NCBI RefSeq assembly: GCF_000585335.1
Contig: NZ_KK073872.1
Span: 3,029,283-3,093,282, forward strand
From: Cloacibacillus evryensis DSM 19522
Lineage (GTDB): Bacteria > Synergistota > Synergistia > Synergistales > Synergistaceae
Reading direction: 5' to 3'
Length of the DNA: 64,000 nt
The notes under the pieces were generated by a model, which was not told where the DNA came from, ran no database searches, and saw only the letters and a list, made by a program, of their open reading frames with translations. Every line of letters begins with the position of its first letter. The stretch's first letter is position 1. The position numbers and the translations under genes were made by a program. This document shows positions 1 through 7,379 of this stretch, in pieces.

Positions 1-359
1 CCGATCGCGGCTACCGTGGCGGGGCCGGAACCGGAGATCGCGCCGTAAAACAGGCAGGTCGTCACGACCGCGCAGGGAAGGCCGCCGGTCTTGTCGCCCG
101 CGAAGTAGGAGAACATATTGAAAAGCTTGTCGGAAACCCCGCCGCGCGCCATGATGATGCCGGAGAGCACGAAGAGCGGCACGGCGATAAAAGGAGTGGA
201 GTCGACGCCGCCGACCATCTGCCGCACGATGAATTCGATCTTGGCGGGAAAGGCCGGGTTGAGGAAGTGCGGGACCATCGCCGATATGCCCATGGTGATC
301 CCGACCGGTACAGTGAGCGCAAGACAGACGGCGAATACGGCGAATACATAACCAAGCAT
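1..359 (-). CDS. dctM: TRAP transporter large permease DctM, N-terminal part (cut by window edge)
   Basis: Large integral-membrane subunit of a TRAP transporter, which moves an organic acid across the inner membrane using an ion gradient. About 119 codons are visible. They start MLGYVFAVFAVCLALTVPVG and run through a hydrophobic segment, then GLPCAVVTTCLFYGAISGSG, the glycine-rich signature seen in the three complete DctM proteins of this window. The ATG at 359 follows the dctQ stop by one base and has a GGAGG-like sequence inside the end of dctQ, so the two are coupled. The matching binding protein is not between this gene and its promoter and must lie further left or elsewhere. Function is certain at family level; the substrate is unknown. 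Confidence 0.93.
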   Translation of the reverse strand, partial: MLGYVFAVFAVCLALTVPVGITMGISAMVPHFLNPAFPAKIEFIVRQMVGGVDSTPFIAVPLFVLSGIIMARGGVSDKLFNMFSYFAGDKTGGLPCAVVTTCLFYGAISGSGPATVAAI

Positions 360-360
360 T

Positions 361-828
361 TTATTTTCCTCCTTTAATATTGATCAAAAACTGCTGGGCG
401 CTGCGGAAGATCGCCAGCGAGAAGCCGACCACCGAAGAGCCGTAGATCACCCACATCGGCACAAGCAGGGCGGGGCTCGTCTGCCCGTTGTTCATCAGCG
501 TCCTGGTGACGTTGACCGCGCCATAGAGCCAATAGGCCATGACGATGATGACGAAAAGGTTGACGCCGGCCAGCAGCATATTGCGCTGCTTTTCCGTAAT
601 GGACGTGAGCAGGATGTCTATGCGTATGGAGCTTTGGCGCCTGATGCAGAGCCCGATGCTGAGGAACGCCGACCAGATGAAGAAAAATCTGGTGATCTCC
701 TCCGCCCACGTTGGAGAGTCATTGAACACATATCTCATGACTACCGAATAGGATATGATGACCGTGATAAGAAGCAGAAGCACAGCCATAAGAAATTCCT
801 CAAGATGATCGTCAAGCCAGCGCAGCAT
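361..828 (-). CDS. dctQ: TRAP transporter small permease DctQ
   Basis: Small membrane subunit (155 aa) of the TRAP system completed by the following dctM. Four hydrophobic segments are visible, with the family-typical stretch SPTWAEEITRFFFIWSAFLS near residues 40-60. I chose the ATG at 828 because AAAGGAGG precedes it; an upstream in-frame start at 858 would swallow this Shine-Dalgarno. A small hairpin (CTCCGC/GCGGAG, 851-865) lies just upstream of the ribosome site. Its promoter at 883-954 carries the same operator module found before the aroD, TTT and aldehyde dehydrogenase units, so the transporter is predicted to serve the same pathway (inference). Confidence 0.92.
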   Translation of the reverse strand: MLRWLDDHLEEFLMAVLLLLITVIISYSVVMRYVFNDSPTWAEEITRFFFIWSAFLSIGLCIRRQSSIRIDILLTSITEKQRNMLLAGVNLFVIIVMAYWLYGAVNVTRTLMNNGQTSPALLVPMWVIYGSSVVGFSLAIFRSAQQFLINIKGGK

Positions 829-882
829 TGATACTTCCTCCTTTTGATTTCTCCGCACAGCGGAGGTTTTGTTATTTCAAAT

Positions 883-954
883 TTCTGTTTAGTGGAAACA
901 TTAACTGATTATCGGAAACGATTTCAGGATACTGTATATTTTAAGCAAAGTCAA
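883..954 (-). promoter_or_regulatory. Promoter plus tandem operator, copy 1 (TRAP unit)
   Basis: Reading the minus strand: -35 TTGACT (954-949), 17-bp spacer, -10 TATCCT (931-926). Two 15-bp sites follow, at 917-903 and 897-883. In plus orientation these are AACTGATTATCGGAA and TTCTGTTTAGTGGAA, with their GGAA ends exactly 20 bp apart. Element spacing is identical to the modules at 10636, 14985 and 17803. The sites lie at and just after the predicted transcription start, which suggests repression. Confidence 0.75.
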
Positions 955-1402
955 TATATTTATCTATAAAGAATATATTTTTATAAGAAAAATACATAGA
1001 ATCCTTGAATATTTAAGTCGCCGCAAAAAAAGCCTCCGTGAGGGCCTAACGGTGCTTGGTCAGGTGAGTTTTTAAGAGTTTTTACCGATGTGATTTTTAC
1101 AATGACGAAAAAATCGTCAAAGAATAGCGGGACAAGGGCGGCTTTTCGGCCGCGATAGGGCGGGAAAGGGCGGCTGTACTTAGATACAAATATCTTAAAT
1201 CATCATAATTAAGATTCTTTTCCGCCCTAAAAATTCCGCTATTTGTTCTCTATTATCAACGACCGCAGGGAATACGCCGGCGCTGACCTGATTGCGATAT
1301 TTACACTGACATAAAATATCATCGGCCGCCGCGGAAAGGGAGCGGCCAATGTGACTGCATGATGCTTATGGAAATATGGCCGCCGTTCTCCGGCATGGCC
1401 GT
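955..1402. other. Intergenic stretch without a gene
   Basis: Between aroE and the TRAP promoter I see no credible coding frame. There is a weak hairpin followed by seven T residues on the minus strand near 1026-1050, and a GGCCGC/GCGGCC hairpin near 1324-1348; either could end aroE transcription. The rest is AT-rich or simple GC-rich sequence. Confidence 0.5.
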
Positions 1403-2329
1403 TTAAGCCGCCCTGTCCGGCTCTGCGCCGTCACCCGGCCTCTTTTGCAGCCCCGCGAGGAATTTTTCGCAGCTCTCGGCCATCGTATCGACCGGCGGCT
1501 CCTCTCCGGTCCAGATACGCACGGCCTCGGCTCCCTGATAAACCAACATCCACAGCCCGTCCAGCGTCCGGCAGCCGCGCGCGGAGGCTTCGCGCAGCAG
1601 ACGCGTTTCGCGCGGGTTATAGACGACGTCGCAGACCAAGTGGCGCGGCTGAAGCAGAGCGGCATCAAGGGCTGCCGCGTCGATGTCGGGCCACATCCCC
1701 AAAGAGGTCGTGTTCACGACGAAATCAACGCTGTCAAGCGCCAGTCTGATGTTCCGGCCGTCAAGCGCCGCCGCTTCCGCAAGCCCGCAGCGGCGCGAAT
1801 TCAAATCCGCGGCAAGCCGTCCGGCCTTTTCCGCCGTCCTATTGGCGATATAAAACTTTTCACAGCCGGCAGCCGCCAACGCCGAGGCCACGCCGCGCGC
1901 CGCGCCGCCGGCCCCGACGATGAGGCACCTCTTCCCCTGCGGCTCAAATCCCGCCCTTTCCCTCAGCGCGCGTACAAAGCCGGTCCCGTCGGTGTTGTAA
2001 CCGATCCTGCGGTCCCCCTTGAAGAGCACCGTGTTCACCGCGCCGGCCCCGGCCGCCGAAGGGTCCAGTTCGTCCAGCAGCTCCATGACCTTTACCTTAT
2101 ACGGTATCGTCACATTGCAGCCCATATAGCCCATCGCCGCCATCGCCCCGACCACCGCCGCCATGTCTCCGGGTTCTACCGAAACCGGAAGGTATATGGC
2201 GTCAAGCCCCATGGCGGCGTACGCGCCGTTATGCATCCGCGGCGAAGCCGAATGACCGAGCGGCCAGCCGATGAGCGCCGCTATCCTCGTATCAACTGAA
2301 ACTGGTATTTCTCTCTTCTGATATGTCAT
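1403..2329 (-). CDS. aroE: Shikimate dehydrogenase (copy 1, attenuator-controlled)
   Basis: NADP-dependent reduction of 3-dehydroshikimate to shikimate in the cytoplasmic chorismate pathway. The 308-aa protein has the substrate-binding GWPLGHSASPRMHN (residues 21-34, Ser27 and Ser29), NVTIPYK with catalytic Lys78, NTDGTG at 112-117 and the nucleotide loop GAGGAARG at 139-146, all as in true AroE. The start has GGGGAG upstream. It is preceded by a strong promoter, a Phe/Tyr/Trp-rich leader peptide and an intrinsic terminator (2413-2663). Attenuation by aromatic amino-acid supply therefore fits, and this is the best candidate for the biosynthetic copy among three paralogues (inference). It lacks the operator shared by the other nearby shikimate genes. 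Confidence 0.93.
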   Translation of the reverse strand: MTYQKREIPVSVDTRIAALIGWPLGHSASPRMHNGAYAAMGLDAIYLPVSVEPGDMAAVVGAMAAMGYMGCNVTIPYKVKVMELLDELDPSAAGAGAVNTVLFKGDRRIGYNTDGTGFVRALRERAGFEPQGKRCLIVGAGGAARGVASALAAAGCEKFYIANRTAEKAGRLAADLNSRRCGLAEAAALDGRNIRLALDSVDFVVNTTSLGMWPDIDAAALDAALLQPRHLVCDVVYNPRETRLLREASARGCRTLDGLWMLVYQGAEAVRIWTGEEPPVDTMAESCEKFLAGLQKRPGDGAEPDRAA

Positions 2330-2412
2330 TATACGATCTCCCCTATCCTGCGTAAGTTAAGCCAAATGTTGAAAAACGGATATTCACGGCAGCGCAAGCG
2401 ATCCTCCGGCAA

Positions 2413-2447
2413 ACAAAAAGACCGCCGCCCCTGCGGGCGGCGGTCTT
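2413..2447 (-). terminator. Intrinsic terminator in the aroE leader (attenuator)
   Basis: A perfect 13-bp stem (AAGACCGCCGCCC, 2418-2430, with its complement at 2435-2447) and a 4-base loop, followed on the minus strand by a T-rich tract. It lies between the leader peptide gene and aroE and ends transcripts before aroE unless prevented. This is the terminator arm expected of an attenuator. Confidence 0.85.
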
Positions 2448-2479
2448 GAAGTATTTTCTTGATCTTTATCCGGTCAGAA

Positions 2480-2581
2480 TCACTTCGCGAAAAACGCCAA
2501 ACACCCCGAGGCATCAAACGAGCGGGGAAAAGTAAAAAACCAGTAAAAGTAAAAGTTTTTATTCAACAACGCTTTTCCCAT
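2480..2581 (-). CDS. Aromatic-rich leader peptide of aroE (33 aa)
   Basis: Short frame with ATG at 2581 and a GAGAGG ribosome-site candidate about 9 bases upstream. Residues 10-18 read FYFYWFFTF: five Phe, two Tyr and one Trp in nine codons, much like the enterobacterial pheA leader peptide. It lies between a consensus promoter (2635-2663) and a strong terminator (2413-2447), directly upstream of shikimate dehydrogenase. A second hairpin (CCCCG arms, 2504-2508 and 2523-2527) falls just after the Phe/Tyr/Trp run and could act as pause or competing structure. Role inferred: ribosome stalling when charged Phe/Tyr/Trp tRNAs are scarce relieves termination. Confidence 0.75.
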   Translation of the reverse strand: MGKALLNKNFYFYWFFTFPRSFDASGCLAFFAK

Positions 2582-2634
2582 AACGTGAGCCCTCTCTTTC
2601 GCGGACGTGACCGTCCCTGATTTTCGTGAGGTGA

Positions 2635-2663
2635 ATGATACCGCGCCTTTCTGTTTATGTCAA
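2635..2663 (-). promoter_or_regulatory. Promoter of the leader peptide-aroE unit
   Basis: On the minus strand TTGACA (2663-2658), 17-bp spacer, TATCAT (2640-2635): a near-consensus sigma70 promoter. The predicted start lies about 45 bases before the leader ATG. The shared TTCC...GGAA operator is absent here. Confidence 0.75.
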
Positions 2664-2883
2664 GCCGGCGCGCGGCGGTCCAGAAGCGTCGATTCATATG
2701 TACCGCCGCTCATCGCCACTCGCCTATCCGCGCCAAAGTTGCATATTATCGAGGCACCTGCGAATAGGTCAAGCAACGTGCCGTTGGACAGCATCCGGCT
2801 GCGGCTGAGGGCGTACTTGAAAAAGTTATCCAGCCTGTCAACCGTCAGCTTGCTGTCACAGCAGTTGTATTTGACTACTTCGC

Positions 2884-2979
2884 TTACACCTTTGCAACAA
2901 ACATTATGAAAAATAGAATGAGCGCGAAGATCATCATTGTTATTACCGCCGCAATTAGGATCAGTATTACTCTTCTCAT
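2884..2979 (-). CDS. Small single-span membrane peptide (31 aa), second of a pair
   Basis: ATG at 2979 with GAGAGA upstream. The peptide begins MRRV and then has about 25 uninterrupted hydrophobic residues (ILILIAAVITMMIFALILFF), ending in AKV: one transmembrane helix with a positive N-terminus. It follows another tiny membrane peptide in the same frame, 54 bases apart. I recognise no family. Possible roles are a small regulator or subunit of a membrane protein, or a toxin-like peptide; this is speculative. Confidence 0.4.
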   Translation of the reverse strand: MRRVILILIAAVITMMIFALILFFIMFVAKV

Positions 2980-3033
2980 GATTTATTATTCTCTCTCGTT
3001 GAATTTTAATAACTCGTACAAGCGGTTTCTTTC

Positions 3034-3132
3034 TCAATCCCAGAAAAACAGGCATAGAGTGATCAAAAAACAGATCAGGGATAACATGATAAGGAACAGA
3101 GGCATACTTTTCAGCCTTATTTTCGCAGGCAT
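3034..3132 (-). CDS. Small single-span membrane peptide (32 aa), first of a pair
   Basis: ATG at 3132 preceded by GGAAGGAG at good spacing. It starts MPAKIRLKSM, then a hydrophobic run (PLFLIMLSLICFLITLCLFF) ending WD: a basic N-terminus and one membrane helix. Upstream there is a possible promoter TTGTTA-16 bp-TATAAA (3203-3176, minus strand). Unknown function. The good ribosome site and the adjacent similar peptide argue for a real gene, but nothing confirms expression. Confidence 0.42.
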   Translation of the reverse strand: MPAKIRLKSMPLFLIMLSLICFLITLCLFFWD

Positions 3133-3372
3133 AAAATCAACTCCTTCCGAGGCAAGAGATACCTCACAACCTATTTTTATAATTATTTACTAATAAATAA
3201 CAATAACATTTAGGGCGATTTTTCACAAAAATCTTTTATTTCTTAAAAAGAAATTTCATTTATCACTTATTCCCGTAAGGAAAACATCGGCGTGGTTTAC
3301 CCTCACCGTTGGATCACGCAAAAGATGCCGCGCGGGACGGCACGAAAAGTATATTTATAGGAAATTCAGACG

Positions 3373-3410
3373 CCGAGAGCCCCGCGTCGGGAATGACGCG
3401 GGGCTCTCGG
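3373..3410 (-). terminator. Long perfect hairpin downstream of the EamA gene
   Basis: A 16-bp perfect stem (3373-3388 with 3395-3410) and a 6-base loop. It lies about 100 bases past the end of the EamA gene, with only a weak T-rich tail on the minus strand. It probably ends the LysR-EamA transcript. Confidence 0.6.
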
Positions 3411-3513
3411 TCCGGCCGCTATGATGTTTTATCTATCGTGCGGATATTACCGCGTTTACGAATGTCTCACAAAAATCTTTAGACGCCCGCCGCCGGTCTT
3501 TCACGGCGCGCCG

Positions 3514-4419
3514 TTACCCTGCTCTATTTTTCCGCATCGTAGCGCAGGCGACCGCGGCCATTATAATCGCGCAGCCCGCCAGTTCGCAGCCGGTCGGATA
3601 TAGACCGAGGACGAGCGGAGTTATGATGAGCGCAAAGACCAGTTCGAGCGTGCAGATGAGGCTGACCAGCGAGGCAGAGATGAATTTCAGCGCGTTGAAC
3701 ATGAAGCCGAACCCCAAAAGGCCGGCGCCCAGCGCGGAATACTGCATCAGGGCGAACACCGCCCCGTCGACCGCCTTGAGATCGGACCATCCCATCAGCG
3801 CCGATTTCCCGGCGATGAGCATCGCGCCGCCGAACAAATGTATGTAAAAGAGCTGGATCAGCGGATTGGTCGCGCCGCCCTTCAGTATTCTCCGTGAGAC
3901 GAGCGTCTGTCCCGAGAGGCCGATCAGCGAGGCGGCGGCCCACAGCAGGCCTGCCGGTGAGACGGAGAGCATTCCTCCCTCCGTGCCCATGAAGCCGACA
4001 TAGAGGCCGCCGATTATCATGAAGCCCGCGGCGATCTGCGTTAGGGAGGGTTGTTCGCGGGTTATGAAGTAGGAGCCGGCCATCGTCACAAGCGGAAAGG
4101 TATAATGGATCATAAGGGCCTGGGGGACGGTAAGATAAAAGCAGGAGACCATGAAGCCGCAGGCGTTCATGACGACGGTCAGGAAACCAAGCAGTATATA
4201 TATACGCATAAGGCGGCGATCTATCCTGTACCAGCCCGCGCCGAGGCTGTGCCGGAGCCACGCGGACATCAGCAGCACGACGAGCACCGCGCGGTAACAC
4301 ATCACGGAGACCATGCTTACCCCCTGATTCCCGATAAACTTCGCAAGCGGGCTCATGCCGCCCCAGAGCACGGCGGTGCCGAGAGCCATCAGCACGCCGC
4401 GCGTATAGTTGTTTTTCAT
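3514..4419 (-). CDS. EamA/DMT-family metabolite exporter
   Basis: Inner-membrane drug/metabolite transporter of 301 aa with about ten hydrophobic helices arranged as two EamA repeats. The first begins near residue 8 (GVLMALGTAVLWGGMSPLAK); the second begins near residue 160 (LLWAAASLIGLSGQTLVSRR). The family exports amino acids or other small metabolites; the substrate cannot be read from sequence. The start has GAAGGGTGA upstream. It follows the LysR regulator by 13 bases on the same strand, so the two are probably co-transcribed and the regulator likely controls this exporter. Confidence 0.88.
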   Translation of the reverse strand: MKNNYTRGVLMALGTAVLWGGMSPLAKFIGNQGVSMVSVMCYRAVLVVLLMSAWLRHSLGAGWYRIDRRLMRIYILLGFLTVVMNACGFMVSCFYLTVPQALMIHYTFPLVTMAGSYFITREQPSLTQIAAGFMIIGGLYVGFMGTEGGMLSVSPAGLLWAAASLIGLSGQTLVSRRILKGGATNPLIQLFYIHLFGGAMLIAGKSALMGWSDLKAVDGAVFALMQYSALGAGLLGFGFMFNALKFISASLVSLICTLELVFALIITPLVLGLYPTGCELAGCAIIMAAVACATMRKNRAG

Positions 4420-4432
4420 TTCTTCACCCTTC

Positions 4433-5341
4433 TTATCTTTTGAATTCCGCGATGAGCCCCTGTTTTGAGCACAGTTTTATGTGATTCATGAAGCGGATCG
4501 CCGCCGGAGGCAGATACCTGTTCACATTATGGGCCATGTAGAGCGTGCAGTTCGCGTGGACTCCGTCGATCCTCAGGGTCCTGACGCTAAGTTTTTTCAG
4601 GGCGTCGGTGACCGCGACGAAGGCCACCCCGAATCCGGCGGAGACGAGGGAAAATATCGCCTCTTCATCGGGCGCCTCGTAGGCCACCTTCGGAGACACT
4701 CCGGCGCCCTTCAGTATCTTCTCCACGAGCCTCCTTAGCCCCGATTCCTCGTCATAAAGTATGTAGGGATAGGGGGCTATCTCCTGAAGGCATATGCTCT
4801 CCCTCTCCGCGAGAGCGTGGTCCGCGGGGACGATGACGGCCATCTCCTGTTTGAAAAGGGGAAACAGCGCCAAATCGGGCAGCTCCTTCTCGGTGGTGCA
4901 GAAACCGATGTCGAAGAGCCCATCTTTGAGGCCGTCTATTATCTTCGGAGAGTTCAGCTGTTTGAAGTTGAAGACTATCTTCTCGTTCTCTTTCCGGCAC
5001 AAAAAATCGCGCGCGAGCCGCGGTACGAAGCCGTAGCTCCACGGTGGATTGTAGGCGACGTTGATGTCGCCCTCCGTCTCGCTCGCCAGCCGCTTCATCT
5101 TTATGTTGATCGCGGTGAGCGATTCGAGCATCGGCGTTATCTGCTCATAGTAGAGGCGGCCGTATTTTGTAAGGGCGATGCTGCGCTTTTCGCGCTTAAA
5201 AAGAGGCACGCCGAGCTCGGTCTCCAAGTTGGAGATCGAGATGCTGATAGTAGACTGCGAGATCAGCAGCTCTTCCGAGGCCCTTCGGAAGCTCAGCAGA
5301 CGGGCGACGGCACAGAAATATGTCAGCTGCTGCAGCGTCAT
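4433..5341 (-). CDS. LysR-family transcriptional regulator
   Basis: 302-aa DNA-binding regulator. The N-terminal winged helix-turn-helix is clear (LQQLTYFCAVARLLSFRRAS, then ELLISQSTISISISNLE), followed by the periplasmic-binding-protein-like effector domain (residues about 90-290). I used the ATG at 5341, which gives the usual MTLQQLTYF start; a GTG at 5350 directly after GGGGGGAG is possible. It sits upstream of and next to the EamA exporter on the same strand. The inducer is unknown. Confidence 0.88.
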   Translation of the reverse strand: MTLQQLTYFCAVARLLSFRRASEELLISQSTISISISNLETELGVPLFKREKRSIALTKYGRLYYEQITPMLESLTAINIKMKRLASETEGDINVAYNPPWSYGFVPRLARDFLCRKENEKIVFNFKQLNSPKIIDGLKDGLFDIGFCTTEKELPDLALFPLFKQEMAVIVPADHALAERESICLQEIAPYPYILYDEESGLRRLVEKILKGAGVSPKVAYEAPDEEAIFSLVSAGFGVAFVAVTDALKKLSVRTLRIDGVHANCTLYMAHNVNRYLPPAAIRFMNHIKLCSKQGLIAEFKR

Positions 5342-5369
5342 GACGGACACGCTCCCCCCTTGAGACAGT

Positions 5370-5406
5370 ACGGAGGCGGCCTCATGAGATGAGAAGCCGC
5401 CTCCGT
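5370..5406 (-). terminator. Hairpin ending the TTT operon
   Basis: An 11-bp perfect stem (ACGGAGGCGGC, 5370-5380, with 5396-5406) just past the end of the last TTT-operon gene. It lacks a strong T run, so it may be a terminator of modest strength or a 3'-end stabiliser. Confidence 0.5.
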
Positions 5407-5415
5407 TATTATAGC

Positions 5416-6414
5416 CTATTTATGAGCGGGACGCGGGATGCCGAATTTCTCGGGCGATTCCTTCGCGCCGCCGGCGTCATAGAGCAGCCAAGAGCTGACG
5501 GACTGGTTCTGGTTGATGTATTTGCGCGCCGCGTCGCCCGTGAGGCCCAGCTTCACGCCGCCCATCGTCTTCGCGAATTCGTCGAACTTCGGATCCTTGT
5601 AAGCCTTGAGGTATGCCTTCTGAAGCGTGTCATAGGCCGCTTTCGGCGTACCTTTCTTTACAAATACCCCGAAGAAAGCTCCCCAGGGAAGGTAGGGCTT
5701 ATATTCCTTGGCGTAGAACTCCGTGATCGCGGGGACCTGCTTCACCGCCTGCACGCGCTCCGGCGAGATCACCGCGAGGGCGCGTACGTTGCCGGCGTTG
5801 ATGAAGTTCGCGCAGGAAAGGAGTCCGACCGCGACGGCGTCTATATGCTTGCCCATGATCGCCGTCACCGCGGGACCTTCGCCGTCGAACTGTATCTGCG
5901 GGAATTTCACGCCGTGCACCTTCTCGATCATCGTCGTCGCGACGAAGGGCAGGCCTCCGGGGCCGGTGGAGCCCATTTTGACCGTCTTGCCGGACTTCGC
6001 GGCGTCGATAAGCTCTTTAAAGGTTTTGTAGGGAGAATCCTTCGGGACGACGACCACGCCGACGTTGGCCATCATCAGCAGCACGGGGTCAAAATCGGCA
6101 TAGTCTATCTTCGCGAGCCCCGTGACCTTGTAAAGGTTCGGGTTCTCCGCGCCGAAGAGCAGCGTGTAGCCGTCGGCGGGAAGGTTGTTGACAAAGGTCG
6201 TGGCTATCGCGCCCGTCGCCCCGGTCTTATTCTGCATGATGACCGTCTTTCCGAGCTCTTTGCCCGCTATCGGCGTTATCGCGCGCGCGACGTTGTCCAT
6301 CGCTCCTCCCGCGCCCCACATAATGATCCCCTGGATGTTCTTCTCAGGATAGGCCGCGAAGGCCGCCTGCGCCATGAGTGCCGCGAACAGCACCGTCAAT
6401 AATAACTTTTTCAT
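5416..6414 (-). CDS. TTT substrate-binding receptor (TctC/Bug family), second copy of the operon
   Basis: Periplasmic receptor of 332 aa with an N-terminal signal peptide (MKKLLLTVLFAALMAQAAFA). The Bug-family fold follows: AYPEKNIQGIIMWGAGGAMD, QNKTGATGAIATT, then a substrate loop and PWGAFFGVFVKKGTP. It is strongly similar to the receptor at 9524-10522 and has the same length, so one TTT membrane unit is served by two receptors in one operon. The first loop differs (GGAMDNV here, GGGCDGV in the other), suggesting two related ligands. It is the last gene of the unit after aroE copy 2, 56 bases downstream. Confidence 0.92.
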   Translation of the reverse strand: MKKLLLTVLFAALMAQAAFAAYPEKNIQGIIMWGAGGAMDNVARAITPIAGKELGKTVIMQNKTGATGAIATTFVNNLPADGYTLLFGAENPNLYKVTGLAKIDYADFDPVLLMMANVGVVVVPKDSPYKTFKELIDAAKSGKTVKMGSTGPGGLPFVATTMIEKVHGVKFPQIQFDGEGPAVTAIMGKHIDAVAVGLLSCANFINAGNVRALAVISPERVQAVKQVPAITEFYAKEYKPYLPWGAFFGVFVKKGTPKAAYDTLQKAYLKAYKDPKFDEFAKTMGGVKLGLTGDAARKYINQNQSVSSWLLYDAGGAKESPEKFGIPRPAHK

Positions 6415-6470
6415 TCTGGTATTACTTCCTTTCTATAGCTTTACAGGTGGTATATTATACAACTATTATT

Positions 6471-7376
6471 TCAATTATGCTTTTGCAAACCTTCGAGAAA
6501 ACGTTCGCAGCCCGCGGCCATCACGTCGACCGGAGGTTCGAGCCCAGTCCAGATGCGGACGGCCTCCGCCCCCTGGTAGACGAGCATCCACATGCCGTCA
6601 AGCGTCCGGCAGCCAAGCGCGGCGGCTTCGCGCAGAAGGCGCGTTTCACGCGGGCTGTAGACGACGTCGCAGACAAAGTGCCGGGGTGACAGCAGCGAGG
6701 TGTCAAAGGCCACCGTCTCCTCGTTCGGGCGCATTCCGAGGCGCGTCGCGTGGACGACGAAGTCAGCCTCCGCGAGAGCCTCTCCGACATTTTTTTCGTC
6801 AAGGACCAGCGGAGCGGTCGTACCGTGGCGCAGCGCGTTCATATCATCCGCGAGACGCTCCGCCATCTCATATTCCTCCGCCCTGTTGGCGATAAAGAAT
6901 TTCGCGGCCCCAGCTATCGCGAGAGCGGAGGCGACGCCGCGCGCCGCGCCGCCCGCGCCGATCATCAGGCACCTTTTGCCGGCCGGGTCAAAACCGCCCT
7001 TCTCCTTCAAAGCGTGGACGAAGCCGGTGCCGTCGGTATTGTAACCAACCTTGCGCCCCTCTTTGAAGAGCACGGTGTTCACCGCCCCCGACTCCGCCGC
7101 CGAGGGGTGCAGCTCGTCCATGAGCTCCTTCACGACGACCTTGTGGGGAATGGTGACGTTGCAGCCCATGAAGCCCATCGTCTCCATCGCCCCCACCGCC
7201 TCTTCGACGTTCCGCGGCTCCACGGGCAGCGGAAGATAGAGAGCGTCAAGCCCCATCGCGGCATAGGCGTCGTTGTGCATCTCCGCGGAGGCCGAATGGC
7301 CGAGAGGCCACCCAATGAGCGCGGCGAGTTTCGTATTTACGGAAATCGGCAGCTCCCTGTTTCTATAGGGGCTCAT
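6471..7376 (-). CDS. aroE: Shikimate dehydrogenase-family enzyme (copy 2, in the TTT operon)
   Basis: 301-aa NAD(P)-dependent oxidoreductase of the shikimate/quinate dehydrogenase family. The binding loop GWPLGHSASAEMHN (residues 22-35), NVTIPHK with Lys79, NTDGTG (114-119) and GAGGAARG (141-148) are all intact, so it should bind shikimate-like acids. It starts 4 bases after tctA within a transporter operon that carries the shared operator. This points to catabolic oxidation of an imported hydroaromatic acid rather than biosynthesis (inference). It is closely similar to copy 1, from which it may have arisen by duplication. Confidence 0.92.
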   Translation of the reverse strand: MSPYRNRELPISVNTKLAALIGWPLGHSASAEMHNDAYAAMGLDALYLPLPVEPRNVEEAVGAMETMGFMGCNVTIPHKVVVKELMDELHPSAAESGAVNTVLFKEGRKVGYNTDGTGFVHALKEKGGFDPAGKRCLMIGAGGAARGVASALAIAGAAKFFIANRAEEYEMAERLADDMNALRHGTTAPLVLDEKNVGEALAEADFVVHATRLGMRPNEETVAFDTSLLSPRHFVCDVVYSPRETRLLREAAALGCRTLDGMWMLVYQGAEAVRIWTGLEPPVDVMAAGCERFLEGLQKHN

Positions 7377-7379
7377 GGC

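Noticed and set aside
1376-2299. 307-codon plus-strand frame opposite aroE copy 1
   Set aside because: Antisense of a fully conserved shikimate dehydrogenase; no ribosome site, and low-complexity Arg-rich product.
2660-3055. 131-codon minus-strand frame before aroE
   Set aside because: It overlaps the two small membrane peptides in another phase, has no ribosome site, and its stop lies in the -35 box of the aroE leader promoter. No family was recognised.
5389-6402. Long open frame on the plus strand opposite the TTT receptor
   Set aside because: It is the antisense shadow of a GC-rich gene with a signal peptide and family motifs on the minus strand. The plus-strand product is Arg/His-rich and matches nothing.
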